Notes under the pieces: model-generated | Databases searched by the model: none | Seen by the model: the letters and a program-made list of their open reading frames with translations, nothing else | Told to the model about the DNA's origin: nothing | Program-made: the position numbers and the translations under genes | Part shown: positions 1-11,190 of the stretch, in pieces | Numbering within the stretch: position 1 is the stretch's first letter | How the letters are laid out: each line of letters starts with the position of its first letter | Source of the DNA: Ampelocalamus luodianensis | Taxonomy: Eukaryota > Streptophyta > Magnoliopsida > Poales > Poaceae | Direction of reading: 5' to 3' | DNA: 64,000 nucleotides | Assembly: GCA_036346255.1 (NCBI GenBank) | Contig: CM070625.1 | Location: 17,879,488 to 17,943,487 of the forward strand

Positions 1-3000
1 CGTCTCAATCGCTCCGTCGCTCACGGCGACCGCGGCAGCAGGGAACCCGAGGCGAGCAACGGTGCTCTCGCTCTTCACCGCTACTTAAGCCCCGGTCACC
101 TCCGTTGGCTTCCTTTCCTCTCCCGCAGCCTCTCTTGCACCCTCGAGCTTGAGCGAGCCCATACCACCCCAGCGCCCATCTCGCCATTGCCGAGCTTGGA
201 GCTCCATGCGCCGACGGTGCTCAGGTGGCTCCTCGCCCCGATTCTTCCTCCTGCTCCTTCCTTTTACCTCTGTGGTGCTTAACTCTCACCTATTTTGGGT
301 TTCCTCTGAGGCGTGGGGATTGGAGTTTTGGGGCTCGCGTCGCCATGATGCCCCTTTTATTCTCCGTGCAGGTAAGACCCCATTTCCCAATCCACGCCTC
401 CTGGAGCTTCTCGTGGAATTGCGGCTCATGGTACCACCCTGTTGCTAGTTTGGCCTGTGTTGACCTCCGGTGAAGCTCTTCGCATCGCCACCGACTTCGC
501 CGCCGCCGCTCGATCATCCTCCGTCTACCCCAACCCCGCATCATCTTGATGAACCCTCGTGAGCTTGGCTATCCGTTTAGCTTTTCTTTGCACCGTAGTC
601 ATGGTTCCTGTTTGGTCGCGCCGCCGCCGCCGTTAGCCTCGGCTCGCCGCGGCTTTGATTTGGACTCGGTTGGTCGCGTTACGTCCATAGGACCGTCATA
701 GCTTTTGCACCCGTCCATTTGGCGCGTAGCCTAGCCATGTCATCGTTTTCATTTTCGCCGTAGCACTCCTCCGCCTCGCCGCCGCGCTGCGTCGTCCGTC
801 ACCATTGGCCTCGCCACGGTGCCATCAAAGCGCATAGTGCTAGGATCCGTTTTGACCCTTGGCGCGCGCCGCCATGGCGATTCGCCGGCGACGAGCCGAG
901 CAAGCTCGCGACGAGAACTCCTCTGTTGTCGGGTGGAGCTCGGTCGAGGCGGCGTGGCTCATGCGGTCGTCCGATCTAGAGATCTACGGCCCTCAGCTCT
1001 CCACGTCGTCGCCCTATTCCGCGCGCTCAGTGCCTGTGTCGTTTGGATTCAACCGGGAACGTCCGATTTGAGATCGACGGCTCTCAATCGTCCACGTCTC
1101 CGGGTGTTAGGAAAATCCCCGAAAATGCTAAGTCCAAAAACGGAAGAACATTAGGGTCTTGTCATTTTCATATCTTTGTCATCTTAGCTCCAAATTAGAT
1201 GATTCCAATTTTGTTAGCTTCCTTATAACTTGAACTTAAATAGAAAAATAACTTGAGACCATGATAAAACCTGGAAAACCATTTTCAAAAATAGTAAACA
1301 AGTGAACTTAATGCTATTTTTCAGAACTTTAGCAAACTTGTAAAATGCATAACTTTTAATCTATAGATCATTTTTGTATGAATCCAATTGGTTTAGCTTC
1401 CACTAATAGTGTATTTGCTAGGAAAATCGGTTTCACAAATTTTACTGTTTTTAAAAATCATAAGGATCATATTTTAGTTTAATAACCTAAACAATTTAGA
1501 CAAATCATAACTCTTTCAATATAACTCCAAATGACCTGAAATTTTATATGGGTTACCACTATACCAGTAGGTAGCTACCATAAAAATTTCAGCTTCAAAA
1601 TCTTTCTAGAAAATACTTTTGCTACAGTATCTAATTATGGCCGAAAATAGGTGTTTAGGGAATATCTTTTGCACCACAAATCCAAATTAGGTTTTTCCAG
1701 TTTCTATGACTAGGTATATTAGTATTTTACCTTGTGTATAAATTTCGTCGCATTTGGATAAATTTTGCTTGCTCTTTTGTTTAAGTGTTGCTCGTCTTAT
1801 TGGTTGTTCTTGCTTCTCGCTTAGGCTTCGACATTTGCGGTAACCCCGAGAACGACCCTCCGCAACAACTTGAGCAACGACAAGCGAACAAGCGATTGAT
1901 CATTTCCCATTGATCCCATTACTTTTAAAGTCTAATATTTTGTTTAACTTCTATGTATGCATTGCTATTTTGTTGTTAAATTGATTAGTTAGACCTCTAG
2001 TTGCATAATATGTAGGTAAATGGTTATCCTCTACTACCCGAGCCTAGGTTATTTCTTTGTGGTTAGAGTTCGATGGATGAACTCTTATCACTTAGTGGAT
2101 TACTTAATGAATATTGTTTAGCCATGCCTAGTTATCGGTAGTATTGGCGATCATCGACTTAGTCGATGATCTTGATCACACAAATACTTATACTACTCCA
2201 TTATGTCCAATCCTTGTGTTTTATTGATTTACAAATCAAAACCGAAACAAAACTATATCTTGACTTGGGCACAATGGTATGTTGATGTGATCTGTTGGGT
2301 GTGTTTGAATGGTGCCTAAGTCCCCAAGGACCGAGTTACTTGTGTCACTAAGCCAGCGCTTATTGCGTGCTAACCACGAGGGGATATGGAACCTCTCTTG
2401 ACTAAGTACTTTGGGAGGTGTTAATTATGAGCCGAGTCGGTGGGTGTGTTCTTGTGTGTGTGTTTTGGAGGAGCATTAGCGCACCAGGTTAGGTCATCTA
2501 ATGTGTCTTTCTCCCGTGGGTTGCGGCTCTTAATTAGCATCGTCCATTGGAAAGCGTCTTGTTAGACTTAGCCATGCCTGCATACCAAAGGAAGTGTGCT
2601 AACCGTGGCTGGTGGAAAGGCGGTCTATCGTGTGGGTACATTGGTACACCCCTGCAGGGTTAAAACTATTCGAATAGCCTCGTCCTAGGTTATGGACATG
2701 CTTGGTAAGGTCGTGCAAGAACTAGACTACAACCTTTTAAAAACTTAAACCGACATGGGTGGTATGAAGGGGTACTTCATGCTATTGTTGTGGTGACTAT
2801 GGGTTAGTCACTTCTAGGTTGGTGTTGTCATCTATCTATTGTTATAATTGTTTCTCTTTTATTTGAACAATAAAAGTTAATTGCAAACTTGCTTTGAATC
2901 TATTACCCTATTGCAAATGAAAACTTGCTTTATGCTGAAAATAGTCCAGAGCCTCATCCACTTAAATAAAGCTTGCATGTAGTTAATTATAGTTACGTTA

Positions 3001-3480
3001 TCTCACACGTCGGTCTTGCAGTACAAAAACAAGTTTTGTACTCATCCGCTTTGCTTAATATTAATTGTTACAGAGGAAGAAGGTGAGCCCCAAGGGCCTC
3101 GCTTTTGTGAGTGTGTTGCGTCTTTGTTTGGGACGATTAGCTTGGCGGTCCGGTTGGTTGCCTTGTGGGTAAAGGCACACCGATTGGCTTTTGTTTATCG
3201 CCATCTTATGGCCATTTTGCTTCATTGTGTATTTACTTATTTGTATGACTTTTGGCCTCGGCCTCTCTTTTGTAATAACTCTCTTTATATTATCTATGTC
3301 TTTCGCTTGTTGTTTTTGCTTGGCTCTATGTGTATGAATGGAATTGATGCGATTTTTGTAACGGTGTGTATACTGCAGTGCAGGAAGTATACATATCTCG
3401 AGGCTTGGTTTATTTGATTTGTACCGTTAGGACCAAGTGGATGGTTAAACAAGACAAGCCGAATAAACCGGGTCCTCACA
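1..3480 (+). mobile_element. Gypsy (chromovirus-like) 5' LTR, left end outside window
   Basis: A long LTR running off the left edge. Its right end (..CCTCACA at 3480) is followed four bases later by a tRNA-Met-type primer-binding site, which fixes the element on the plus strand. The layout is a GC-rich first kilobase, then about 2 kb of AT-rich sequence. It shares a core box AACTATTCGAATAG (near 2665), followed by GGACATGC, with the long LTRs of the 37-49 kb gypsy element read on the opposite strand. That makes it a diverged relative of that family. No 3' partner LTR is in the window, so the element is truncated or rearranged. Confident as an LTR; lineage is inferred. Confidence 0.75.
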
Positions 3481-3484
3481 AAGT

Positions 3485-3496
3485 TGGTATCGAGCC
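3485..3496 (+). promoter_or_regulatory. Gypsy primer-binding site
   Basis: TGGTATCGAGCC is complementary to the 3' end of initiator tRNA-Met (one difference from the usual TGGTATCAGAGC). It lies four bases beyond the CA end of the LTR. The same variant is found next to the 5' LTR of the minus-strand gypsy at 45752-45763. Confidence 0.75.
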
Positions 3497-4242
3497 ATTA
3501 AACCGTAGTAACCCAAGCTTGATCGTCTTTAGGATATTTTGGAAAACTTAATTTCAAAGTATCAAATGATTTATGAAAGCTTAAGTAAGTTCTCGATTTT
3601 ATTCCTTACCTATCTTAGCTTTCTATCTCATCTTGCTCTAATTTGAGTTTTAAAAGTTGTTCTCCTTTCCTTCTCTCAAAAGATAGTCATTATCGCTTAA
3701 ATTGGGTTTGGGAACCAATGAGTTTGGCAAATTGAAGTGTTAGCCGCCTCTACAAGATTTTGAAGCTTAGAAGTTGAAGATTTCTGGCTAGGAGGCTTGG
3801 ATGCGAACTGGACAGCGAGCATTCAATTTCCTGACAGCAGACTCAAAGGTTCTAAATAGGGTAGAAAATGAGGGGTTAATCAATTAAAACTTGTGGGAAC
3901 AAAAGGGTAAGATGTGATACTAGTTAGCTAAGTATCTAACACCTATTTCGTTGATTTAACCTTGCTCTTGAGTACTGTTAGGCTTGTTGTAGTGTGCTGA
4001 AATTTTTATCTTCTCACACTATTACTCGTTCATTCAATACGGGTTAATGGCATTGAGAAGTTGAGCTTGGTTTGGAGTTTCCTTGCTGTTTTGGAGCTTC
4101 TTTGGAAACATTTAAAGTGTGTTTACTTGCTGTTTTGGCTTTCGGTTAGAGTGATATCTCATTCCCCTAATCGTTAGTTTTTCGCTTTCATCAACTTCTA
4201 GTATTAGTGTGTTGATTGCTAACCTAAGTTTCTTGAACCAGG
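3497..4242 (+). other. Gypsy untranslated leader
   Basis: About 745 bases between the primer-binding site and the first gag ATG. No ORF or recognisable domain is seen here, unlike the equivalent interval of the minus-strand gypsy at 45-45.7 kb, which carries an extra reading frame. Confidence 0.5.
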
Positions 4243-4985
4243 ATGGCTGGAGGTACTCATAGTGGCCGTGGTCGCGACCGTTTGGATGAGAGCTCCGCCT
4301 CCTCAGACCATGGTCGAGGTCCTTCTTCGTCGAGCGCAACTGCTCAGAGGGCGGGAGGGTCTCGCTGGATGTTATTGCGCGCAACACCTCCGCTCGACCG
4401 GTGCCTCGTGATCCGGCGGCGGACATCGATCTCGTGGGGCCTTGCGGAGTTTCTTCGCACTCACCCCACGCTCTCCGTGTCCGAGGACCCATTGACGCGG
4501 ATGACCGGCCGCGTCGAGTTGAGCGTAAGCTCGACGTTGCTCGATGCTCGACCAGATAGGCACTTTTGCCTCCCATCACCGCAGGGGCAGACTCTCTCCG
4601 CGGGAGAACTTGGCCATGCAGCCCGCCGCCACACCGCCTCTTGGGATGAGTTCGGACGGCGTTCGCGAGCTCACATCCTGCGCAGCTTGATGAAGTCAAG
4701 AAGAAGGAGTTTCGCGCTCAAGCAAGGGCGTAAGTCGCGATGGAGTACTGCACGAGTTCAACCACTTGGCTCGTTATGCTCCATCCGAGGTGGCCACCGA
4801 TGAGGCCAAGCGGGAGAAGTTCATGGAGGGCTTGTCCGAGGAGCCGCAAGACAGGCTCTCCATTGTGGACTTTGTTGACTTTCGTGCCTTGGTAGACAAG
4901 GCCATTGTTGCCGAGCACAAGGCGAAGGCGTCACGAGTCCCGCAAGCGCAAGCTGGAGGCCCAATGGCCGCACAGCCGCCTCTCC
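4243..4985 (+). pseudogene. Gypsy gag fragment, frameshifted and truncated
   Basis: The ATG at 4243 opens a gag-like N-terminus (MAGGTHSGRGRD...). After frameshifts the capsid-like region continues around 4766-4985 with the RYAP..EKFMEGL..R..DF..LVDKAI pattern typical of plant chromovirus Retrotrans_gag domains. Nothing downstream matches protease, RT or integrase of this element, because copia-like sequence begins by about 5105. It is a dead 5' remnant. Confidence 0.65.
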
Positions 4986-5264
4986 TCGAGTTGGCATGGC
5001 ATTGTGAAGAGAAATATACAAGAAAAATTGCCCCATCTCCAAGTGTCATCCTCTCCATGAGAGTAAGGATCTTGCTATCACCTCAAGCAAGAGTCCAGCG
5101 AATAACAATCAGAGCTAAGCTCTAACCTAGCTCTCCTTCCGCTTCTGCTGCCGTCGCCGCCGCCCCGTGTTCCCGGTCGTCCGACGCCGAGCATCACCGT
5201 CGATCCGAGGCCTTCCCGCCGCCGGATCCGTCGCGCCGCCACTGGATCTGCCGCGGCCACCATG

Positions 5265-6065
5265 GTTATTAAGGCGGTAAGGCGAGGCGAGGCGACCCAC
5301 CCCCCTCACACCTTTTAAGCGGTAAGGCGTGAGGCGAGGCGACGCCTTACATATGCCTAAGGCGGCAGTGCAAGCAGCAGATCGGAAGGCCGCAGAAGAT
5401 CTCAACAGCGATTGGAAGCTACGAAGATCCGACCACGAAGATCTCGGCCGACCGCTGCCGCTTTGCCGTGCCGCCCTACCTCGCCGCCGCGCTAGTCTTT
5501 TCTCTGCCGGCCGCTCGATGAAGGTCACGCCACGCATTTGCACTTCATCTTCTTCGCCGCCTCTCGCTCTTCGCCGCGCGCGCCTCGCTCCTCGCGCCTT
5601 CGCGGCGCCATCTCCTCCACGCCTCCTCGCCTTCGCGCCGCCATCTCCTCCACGCTTAGCGCCGCCTCCTCGATCCGGCGCAAGCGGGAGATCCGAGGCG
5701 GCGGCTTTGTATGGTGGAGGAGCCATCGTCGCTGCTCCAGAGGTCCTCGGCGACGGCTTGAGGAAGGTGTCGGCGGCGAGCGACTTCGCACCTTGTCGAT
5801 TTAACTCCAAGATCCAGCTAGCTCCCGCTCCTCTCTTCTCTCCTTCTACCTCCCTCTCCACCAAGGCTCGAGCGAGGAGGAGGTGCGCAGGCACGAGGAA
5901 CCACGGCGAGAGGTCCCAGGAGTCGCGCGCGGCGGCGACGGGAGCCGGGAGGAGGAGCCGCGCGAGGAGGTGGCAAGGCGGGTCGACGTAAGGCGGGCGA
6001 CGCTTAGCACCGGCGGCGCCTGCCGCCTAAGCGCCGCTTTGCGACGCCAGGCGACGCTTAATAAC
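5265..6065. mobile_element. GC-rich element with terminal inverted repeats
   Basis: An 801-bp block bounded by GTTATTAAGGCG at the left and its inverse (CGCTTAATAAC) at the right, with CATG on both sides as a possible 4-bp target duplication (5261-5264 and 6066-6069). CCATGG is itself palindromic, so the exact edges are uncertain. The ends carry many AAGGCG/GCGAGGCGACG sub-repeats. It sits inside the leader of copia-1; removing it leaves about 700 bp, close to the 740-bp leader of copia-2. The interior is very GC-rich with long accidental ORFs and no domain I recognise. The superfamily is not assigned. Confidence 0.6.
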
Positions 6066-6616
6066 CATGGCGCCACCCCGAGCCCGTCGTCGCCGCCGCA
6101 CACGGAGGCCGCGGGTTTCGCCGCCGCTTGATCGGAATCCGACGCGAGGCCGCCGCTGCCGCCGACGCCGCCGCCGGAACCCGACGCGAGGCCGCCGCAA
6201 CCGCCATCGGGACCGACGCCGCCGCTCGTTGGTCGCCCGACGCGAGGCCGCCTCCGCTAGTTGGTTTGCCGCCGCCGCTGGTTGGTGGACCGACGCCGCC
6301 ACTCGTTGTCGCCGACGCGAGGCCGCCTCCTCCGCTGGCTGATCGCCGCCACCGCTCGTTGGTCGGCCGCCGACGCCGCCGCCACTCGTTGGTTGGCCGC
6401 TGCCGCAAGCGAAGGGAAACCCTAGCGCTTCGGTTTCCTTTGCTTGGGCCGTGAGGCCTTAACAGGCCGGTTTTTGTGAGCCGGTAAAAAAAAAAAAGAA
6501 AAAAAAAAGAAAAAAAGAAGAAAAAAAACAGTACGTTGTTCTAACCGCCGCGCCGCTCAGCGCCGCCTGTTAGACTTCGTTGCCTTGGTCGCCGCGTTGT
6601 CCAGCGCCGCCTACCA

Positions 6617-7240
6617 ATGACTTCCGTTCCATTAGCTGCGATCCCATTCTCGGGAACCAAGTTTAATGGGACGAACTACAGGTTGTGGTCTTCACTCATG
6701 GAGATCACCCTCGATGGTCTCCGCCTCTGGGAACATGTCACTAGTGCTCGAGCTTGTCCGCCGTCGCCGGTTCAGCCTTTCTCGAAATTTACTATACGCA
6801 CCTTCTACGTAAGACGAGGTCGCCAAGACGAGGCGACGCGCGCCGCCACTGCGATGAGGCCTTTCAGTATGCCATAGATGCTTTTGAGCGCTGGTGTGCT
6901 GACGAGGCCCGTGTTCGAGCCATCCTGCTGGTCAGCGTCGACGACTCCATCCAGCCAGACATTGTTGGTCTGCGTGCCACTCGCCGATCCGGGAGTACTT
7001 GCGCGAGCGATACCAGCAGAGCAGCGATGCTCAGTTCTTTTCGCCCAGCGTGAGTTGGAGACGCCGCCAGATCGACTCTCCGCCGACGACTTCTTCCAAG
7101 CCCCGCGGTCTCGGCGCCCGCTAAACGAGCTCGCTTCTCCGCTCTGTCGAGTGTCATAAAGCGCATATGGATCGTGATCGCCGCTTTTATGACTTCGTCA
7201 CCGTCTGCGCCGAGTTTGAGCTCGCTGGGCTCAATCGCTA
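6617..7240 (+). pseudogene. Copia-1 gag remnant
   Basis: The reading frame beginning at 6617 has the plant copia gag opening (FSGTKFNGTNYRLWSSLM, near residues 11-28, then LRLWEHV). The frame is then broken by small indels. Traces of the central gag helices continue in other frames to roughly 7240. No intact zinc knuckle is seen. Non-functional. Confidence 0.7.
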
Positions 7241-7559
7241 GCCGCCACCACGACCGGCGCTTCTGAGGCTCTTTCGACGCCGTCTTGAGGAGCTTAGCGC
7301 GTTTAGCGGCCTGCTTGTTCCGACCGTGCTTGCTACCCTTCTTCTTCGACTACACCGCCGGCCGCGCCGACTACGAGATCTTCTCGCTTGTTATGCATTT
7401 ACGCTCTGCTTTTGCACCAACCGGGTTGGTGCAATTATTGCAAGAACTTCGCACGACTACGGCGTTATGCGATGACGCAAAAAGTAGAACAAGGCGCGGG
7501 ACGACCCAAGGGCAGAGGCCCTTCTCGACGGAGATGCGGACAGTATGTCGAGACCTTCT

Positions 7560-8770
7560 CAACGAGGTGATTCTGTTCGCCAGCTCGCTGTGCTCTACTT
7601 CCAGCCTCTCTCACACCAACAGTTCTCGCTACCTAGCTCGACGTCTCCTCCGGTACTTCTTGGTTCTGGACTCGTGCCTCTTTCCACATGACACCGACTC
7701 ACATCTCTCACTTCATAGGACCTCTGTTTTTCCTATCTCGCTTCAAACACCGATGGTACTCCTCTGTCTCATCGTGATCGAGGCACTCTTTGTCCACCGA
7801 CTTTTCTGCTCCAAATTGCTTCTCATGTTCCTCGACTTACCATGCGGCTTCTCTCGGTGGGTCACCACCGATCTCACTGTAGGGTTGGTTTTGACTCACA
7901 CTGCTTTGTTCAGACCGGCTGCATGTGCGGTATTGGGATCGCCGGCGCGTGTAGGATCGCCGTGGTCTCTACATCCTGATCGCTCCACCTTCCGTCCACT
8001 TCGCTTGCTCTTGTCACCTCTACGACTACTTCCACCGCCATCGCTACCACCACCTCCGAGTTTTTGCGCAGGGCATCACCGCTTAGGTCACTTGTGTGGT
8101 CCCGCCTTTCTTCATTAGTTCGTAGGGTGTTCTTGGACGTGTTATCATTGACACGACCATGTTTTGTCGTGGTTGTAAACCGGGCAAGCGGCTACACCTT
8201 CCTTATCATTCTAGTGAGTCCTTGTCTTCGCGCCTTTTGACTTAGTTCATTCGGATGTATGGGGACCGCGCTATTATCTCTAAAGGCGGGCATAAACTTT
8301 ATGTAATCTTCATTGATGATTATTCCGCTTTACATGGATTTTCCTATGTCTAATCGTGGTCGGGCTTCTTGCGATCTATCGTAGCTTCGCAACGATGGTT
8401 CATACTCGCTTGATTCTCCCATCCGCATTTTCGCTGTGATTCTCGCCACGTGCATCGCTCGGGCGCTTTTAGACGCTTTCTTTACGAGCGGGCACTCTTA
8501 CCGCCTTCTTGTCCCGTGCCCATGCTCGAGAATGGGGTTGCCGAGCGCAAACATCGCCATCGATTGAGATCGCCCGCACTCTTCTCCTTGCCTCTCACGC
8601 CCACCACGCCTGGTCGAGGTCGCTTTCTACCGCATATCTCATCAATATGCGACCTTCCATCGCTCTTAAGGGTGTCGGCCCCATAGAGCGCCTCTACTCT
8701 CGAGCCTCCAAGTACACTCACCTTCGTGTTTTTGGTTGTACTTGTTTTGTTCTCGCTGCGACCTCGTGAG
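7560..8770 (+). pseudogene. Copia-1 protease and integrase remnants
   Basis: Scattered over several frames are a degenerate protease region (a HMT motif near 7690), the integrase zinc-finger segment (GHHRLGHLCG near 8070) and integrase core traces, including a NGVAERKHRH-like stretch near 8530-8570 and an RASKYTHLRVFGCTCF-like stretch near 8700-8755. Many frameshifts separate the pieces. Confidence 0.65.
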
Positions 8771-9249
8771 CGCACTAAACCGTCGGCCCACCGGTTGAGT
8801 GTGTGTTTCTTAGTTATAGTTCGAGCATAAGGGTTATCGCCGGGATCCTTCTACTCGACGGATCGTGGTTTCACGAGACGTTGTCTTTGACGAATCTCGA
8901 CCTTTCTTCTATCGAGATTCGGCTCCTCCGTTTCCATCGTTGAGTCGATTTCGTGGTGGTCTCTTCGACTCTTCACCCATTTCTCCACTATCACGCCTTT
9001 CCTAGTCCGTCCCGGTGGTTCCTTCGTACCTCACCTCCGCACGCTTCCTCTGCAAAGACCGCCTCTTGTTCCCGCACCACCACCGCCTCGCTCGGTATTC
9101 ACTACTCTGCACGCCCTTGTCCTTACCGCCTCCTCTCACGTATCTTGCCGACACCCACATCCGATCCTCCCGATGATGCTCCTCGTTACGCCCTTCGTGG
9201 CCCGGACATCCTCGCGACCTCGATCGTCTTGGATTTGCTCCGATAGCTC

Positions 9250-10769
9250 ATGCTCTCTCTGTCACTGAGCCTACTTCTTATCGTGAGGCTGCTCCTCATT
9301 CTGAGTGGCAACTCGCTATGGCAGAGGAGCTTGATGCTCTTCGACGTACGGAGACTTAGGATATTGTACCGACACCTGTGCATGCTCGTCCGATCACGTA
9401 CAAGTGGGTGTACAAGATTAAGACCCAGTCTGATGGTACTATCGAGCGCTACAAGGCTCGTCTTGTGGCTTGCGGCTTTCAGCAGAAGTACGGTCGTGAC
9501 TACGACGAGACCTTTGCCCCTGTTGCCCATATGACCACTGTTCGCACTCTTATTGCGGTTGCTTTTGTTCGCCGGTGGTCTATCTCTCAGCTTGATGTTA
9601 AGAATGCTTTTCTTAATGGTGTTTTGCATGAGGAGGTCTACATGCAGCCACCACCTGGGTATTCTTCTCGATGGGCATGTATGTCGCCTTCGCGCGTGCT
9701 TTTATGGCCTCAAACAGCTCCTCGTGCACGGTTTGCGCGCTTTACCTCGCTGATTACTGCTTTGTCGGTTTCACCGCGGTTCCCACGATCCCGCTTCTTT
9801 TGTCCATATCTCATCTCGGGGTAGGACACGCTTCTTCAGATGTTGATGACATGCTCATCATCGTGATGATTCCTCCTTCATCACATATGTGAAGAAGCAC
9901 CTCGATGAGCAATTTTGATGATCGATCTTGGTTCTCTTACATACTTCCTTGGGATTGAGGTCTCTTCCATGCCTAAGGGCTACTACCTCTCCCAGAAGGC
10001 ATGTCCAGGATCTTCTTGACCGTGCAGTCTCGACCGACACTCTGCACCCGAGACTCCCATGGAGCTATCCCTCCAGCTTCGTGTCACTGATGGCGATCCC
10101 CTTGAGGATCCTACTCGATATCATCTTGTTGGGAGTTTGGTGTACCTTGTGAGCACTCGTCCTGATATTGCTTATGTTGTTCATATCTTGAGTCAATTCA
10201 TGGCTCGTCCTACCCATCTTCACTACAGTCACATTCTTCGTGTTCTTCGCTACTTGCGGGGGACCATCTCTCGTCGTTTGTTTTTCCCTAGCTCCACCTC
10301 ACTGCAGCTTCAGGCGTACTCCGATGCGACCTGGGCTAGTGATCCTTCGATCGTCGTTCTCTTCTCGCTATCGTGTTTTCTTGGCTCCTCCTGATTGCCC
10401 GAGGACTAAGAAGCTGCATCGCAGCTTCCGCTCGAGTCAGAGGTGAGTTGAGAGCTATGGCGCGATGACGCAGAGATTACTTGGTTAAGGTGGCTACTTG
10501 CAGATTTTGGAGTGCCTATGATGGGACGTACGACTCTTTTATCTGACAGTACAGGTGCGATCAATATTGCCCGGGACCCAGTGAAGCATGAGCTCACCAA
10601 GCACATTGGTGTGGATGCTTCATACACTTGCTCACAGATGCAGGAGGGAGTACTTGCTTTACAGTTTGTGCCATCAGAGTTACAGGTTGCTGACTTCTTC
10701 ACGAAGCCACAGACTAGGGCACAACATTTGTATTTTCTCTCCAAACTCAGTGTGTGTGATCCACCATGA
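9250..10769 (+). pseudogene. Copia-1 reverse transcriptase and RNase H remnants
   Basis: The RT N-terminal signature (KWVYKIKTQSDGTIERYKAR.., then DVKNAFLNG and EEVYMQPPPGY) is readable at 9378-9660. A VDDM active-site-like sequence is near 9840, and the RNase H end is read at 10059-10769 (LLSDSTGAINIARDPVKHE, then ADFFTKPQT). The 3' part is the best preserved, but stops and frameshifts interrupt it at several points. Confidence 0.75.
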
Positions 10770-10783
10770 GTTTGAGGGGGGGG

Positions 10784-10908
10784 TGTTAGAATAAGACTCT
10801 TGTATATGGTTTATGATTTCCTTATCTGTATATGGCAACCCCCATTTGTACTCCCTATATATATTGTCCATTGGACCTCTTGAATAGATGAACACATTAT
10901 TCATAACA
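10784..10908 (+). repeat. Copia-1 3' LTR
   Basis: It starts TGTTAGAATAAG directly after a G-rich polypurine tract and ends at ..CATAACA (or three bases later at ..ACAACA). About 125 bp, similar in size to the LTRs of copia-2 and copia-3. It contains a TATATATA stretch. It lies about 280 bp beyond the last readable exon of the receptor-kinase gene. Confidence 0.7.
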
Positions 10909-11190
10909 ACATGCAAATGCAAATGCATATTTATTTATTTAAAAAAATCATGCAGGGTGTGATTTTGTATTAATCCAGATAAAATGAGTACAAATTGTAA
11001 ACCAATTATGGGTAGATCAAAATATGTACCTGCAGAAATCAATATAATCTCAAGTCTTAATTTAATCAAATATGATCTAAAATTTATACTTATTCAAATT
11101 TGGAATAAACTGAAGCAGATGAAAAACCATATTCTTATTTAACACAAAGATGTCTGGAGAAAGAATTAGCAAGCTAAATGTTACACTTAC

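Larger units (their letters stand above)
5105..10908 (+). mobile_element. Copia element 1, degenerate
   Basis: A Ty1/copia element antisense to the receptor-kinase gene. Its start is inferred from a tRNA-Met-like primer site (ATCAGAGCT, 5108-5116) followed by a GC-rich leader like that of copia-2. Gag, protease-integrase, RT and RNase H remnants follow in order, then a polypurine tract (..TTTGAGGGGGGGG) and a 3' LTR at 10784-10908. Both leaders end in a poly-A-like run followed by a matching GCCGCGCCG segment just before the gag ATG, so copia-1 and copia-2 belong to one lineage. No copy of the 3' LTR could be found upstream, and the junction with gypsy gag at about 4985-5105 is unresolved, so the 5' end may be recombinant. 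Confidence 0.75.

Noticed and set aside
5127..5894. 255-codon minus-strand ORF and overlapping plus-strand ORFs
   Set aside because: All lie in the GC-rich inverted-repeat element, are low-complexity Arg/Ala/Ser/Pro, and occur in several frames on both strands; this is composition, not coding.
6027..6454. Arg/Pro/Ala-rich ORFs on both strands
   Set aside because: They are products of GCCGCC repeats in the copia-1 leader.
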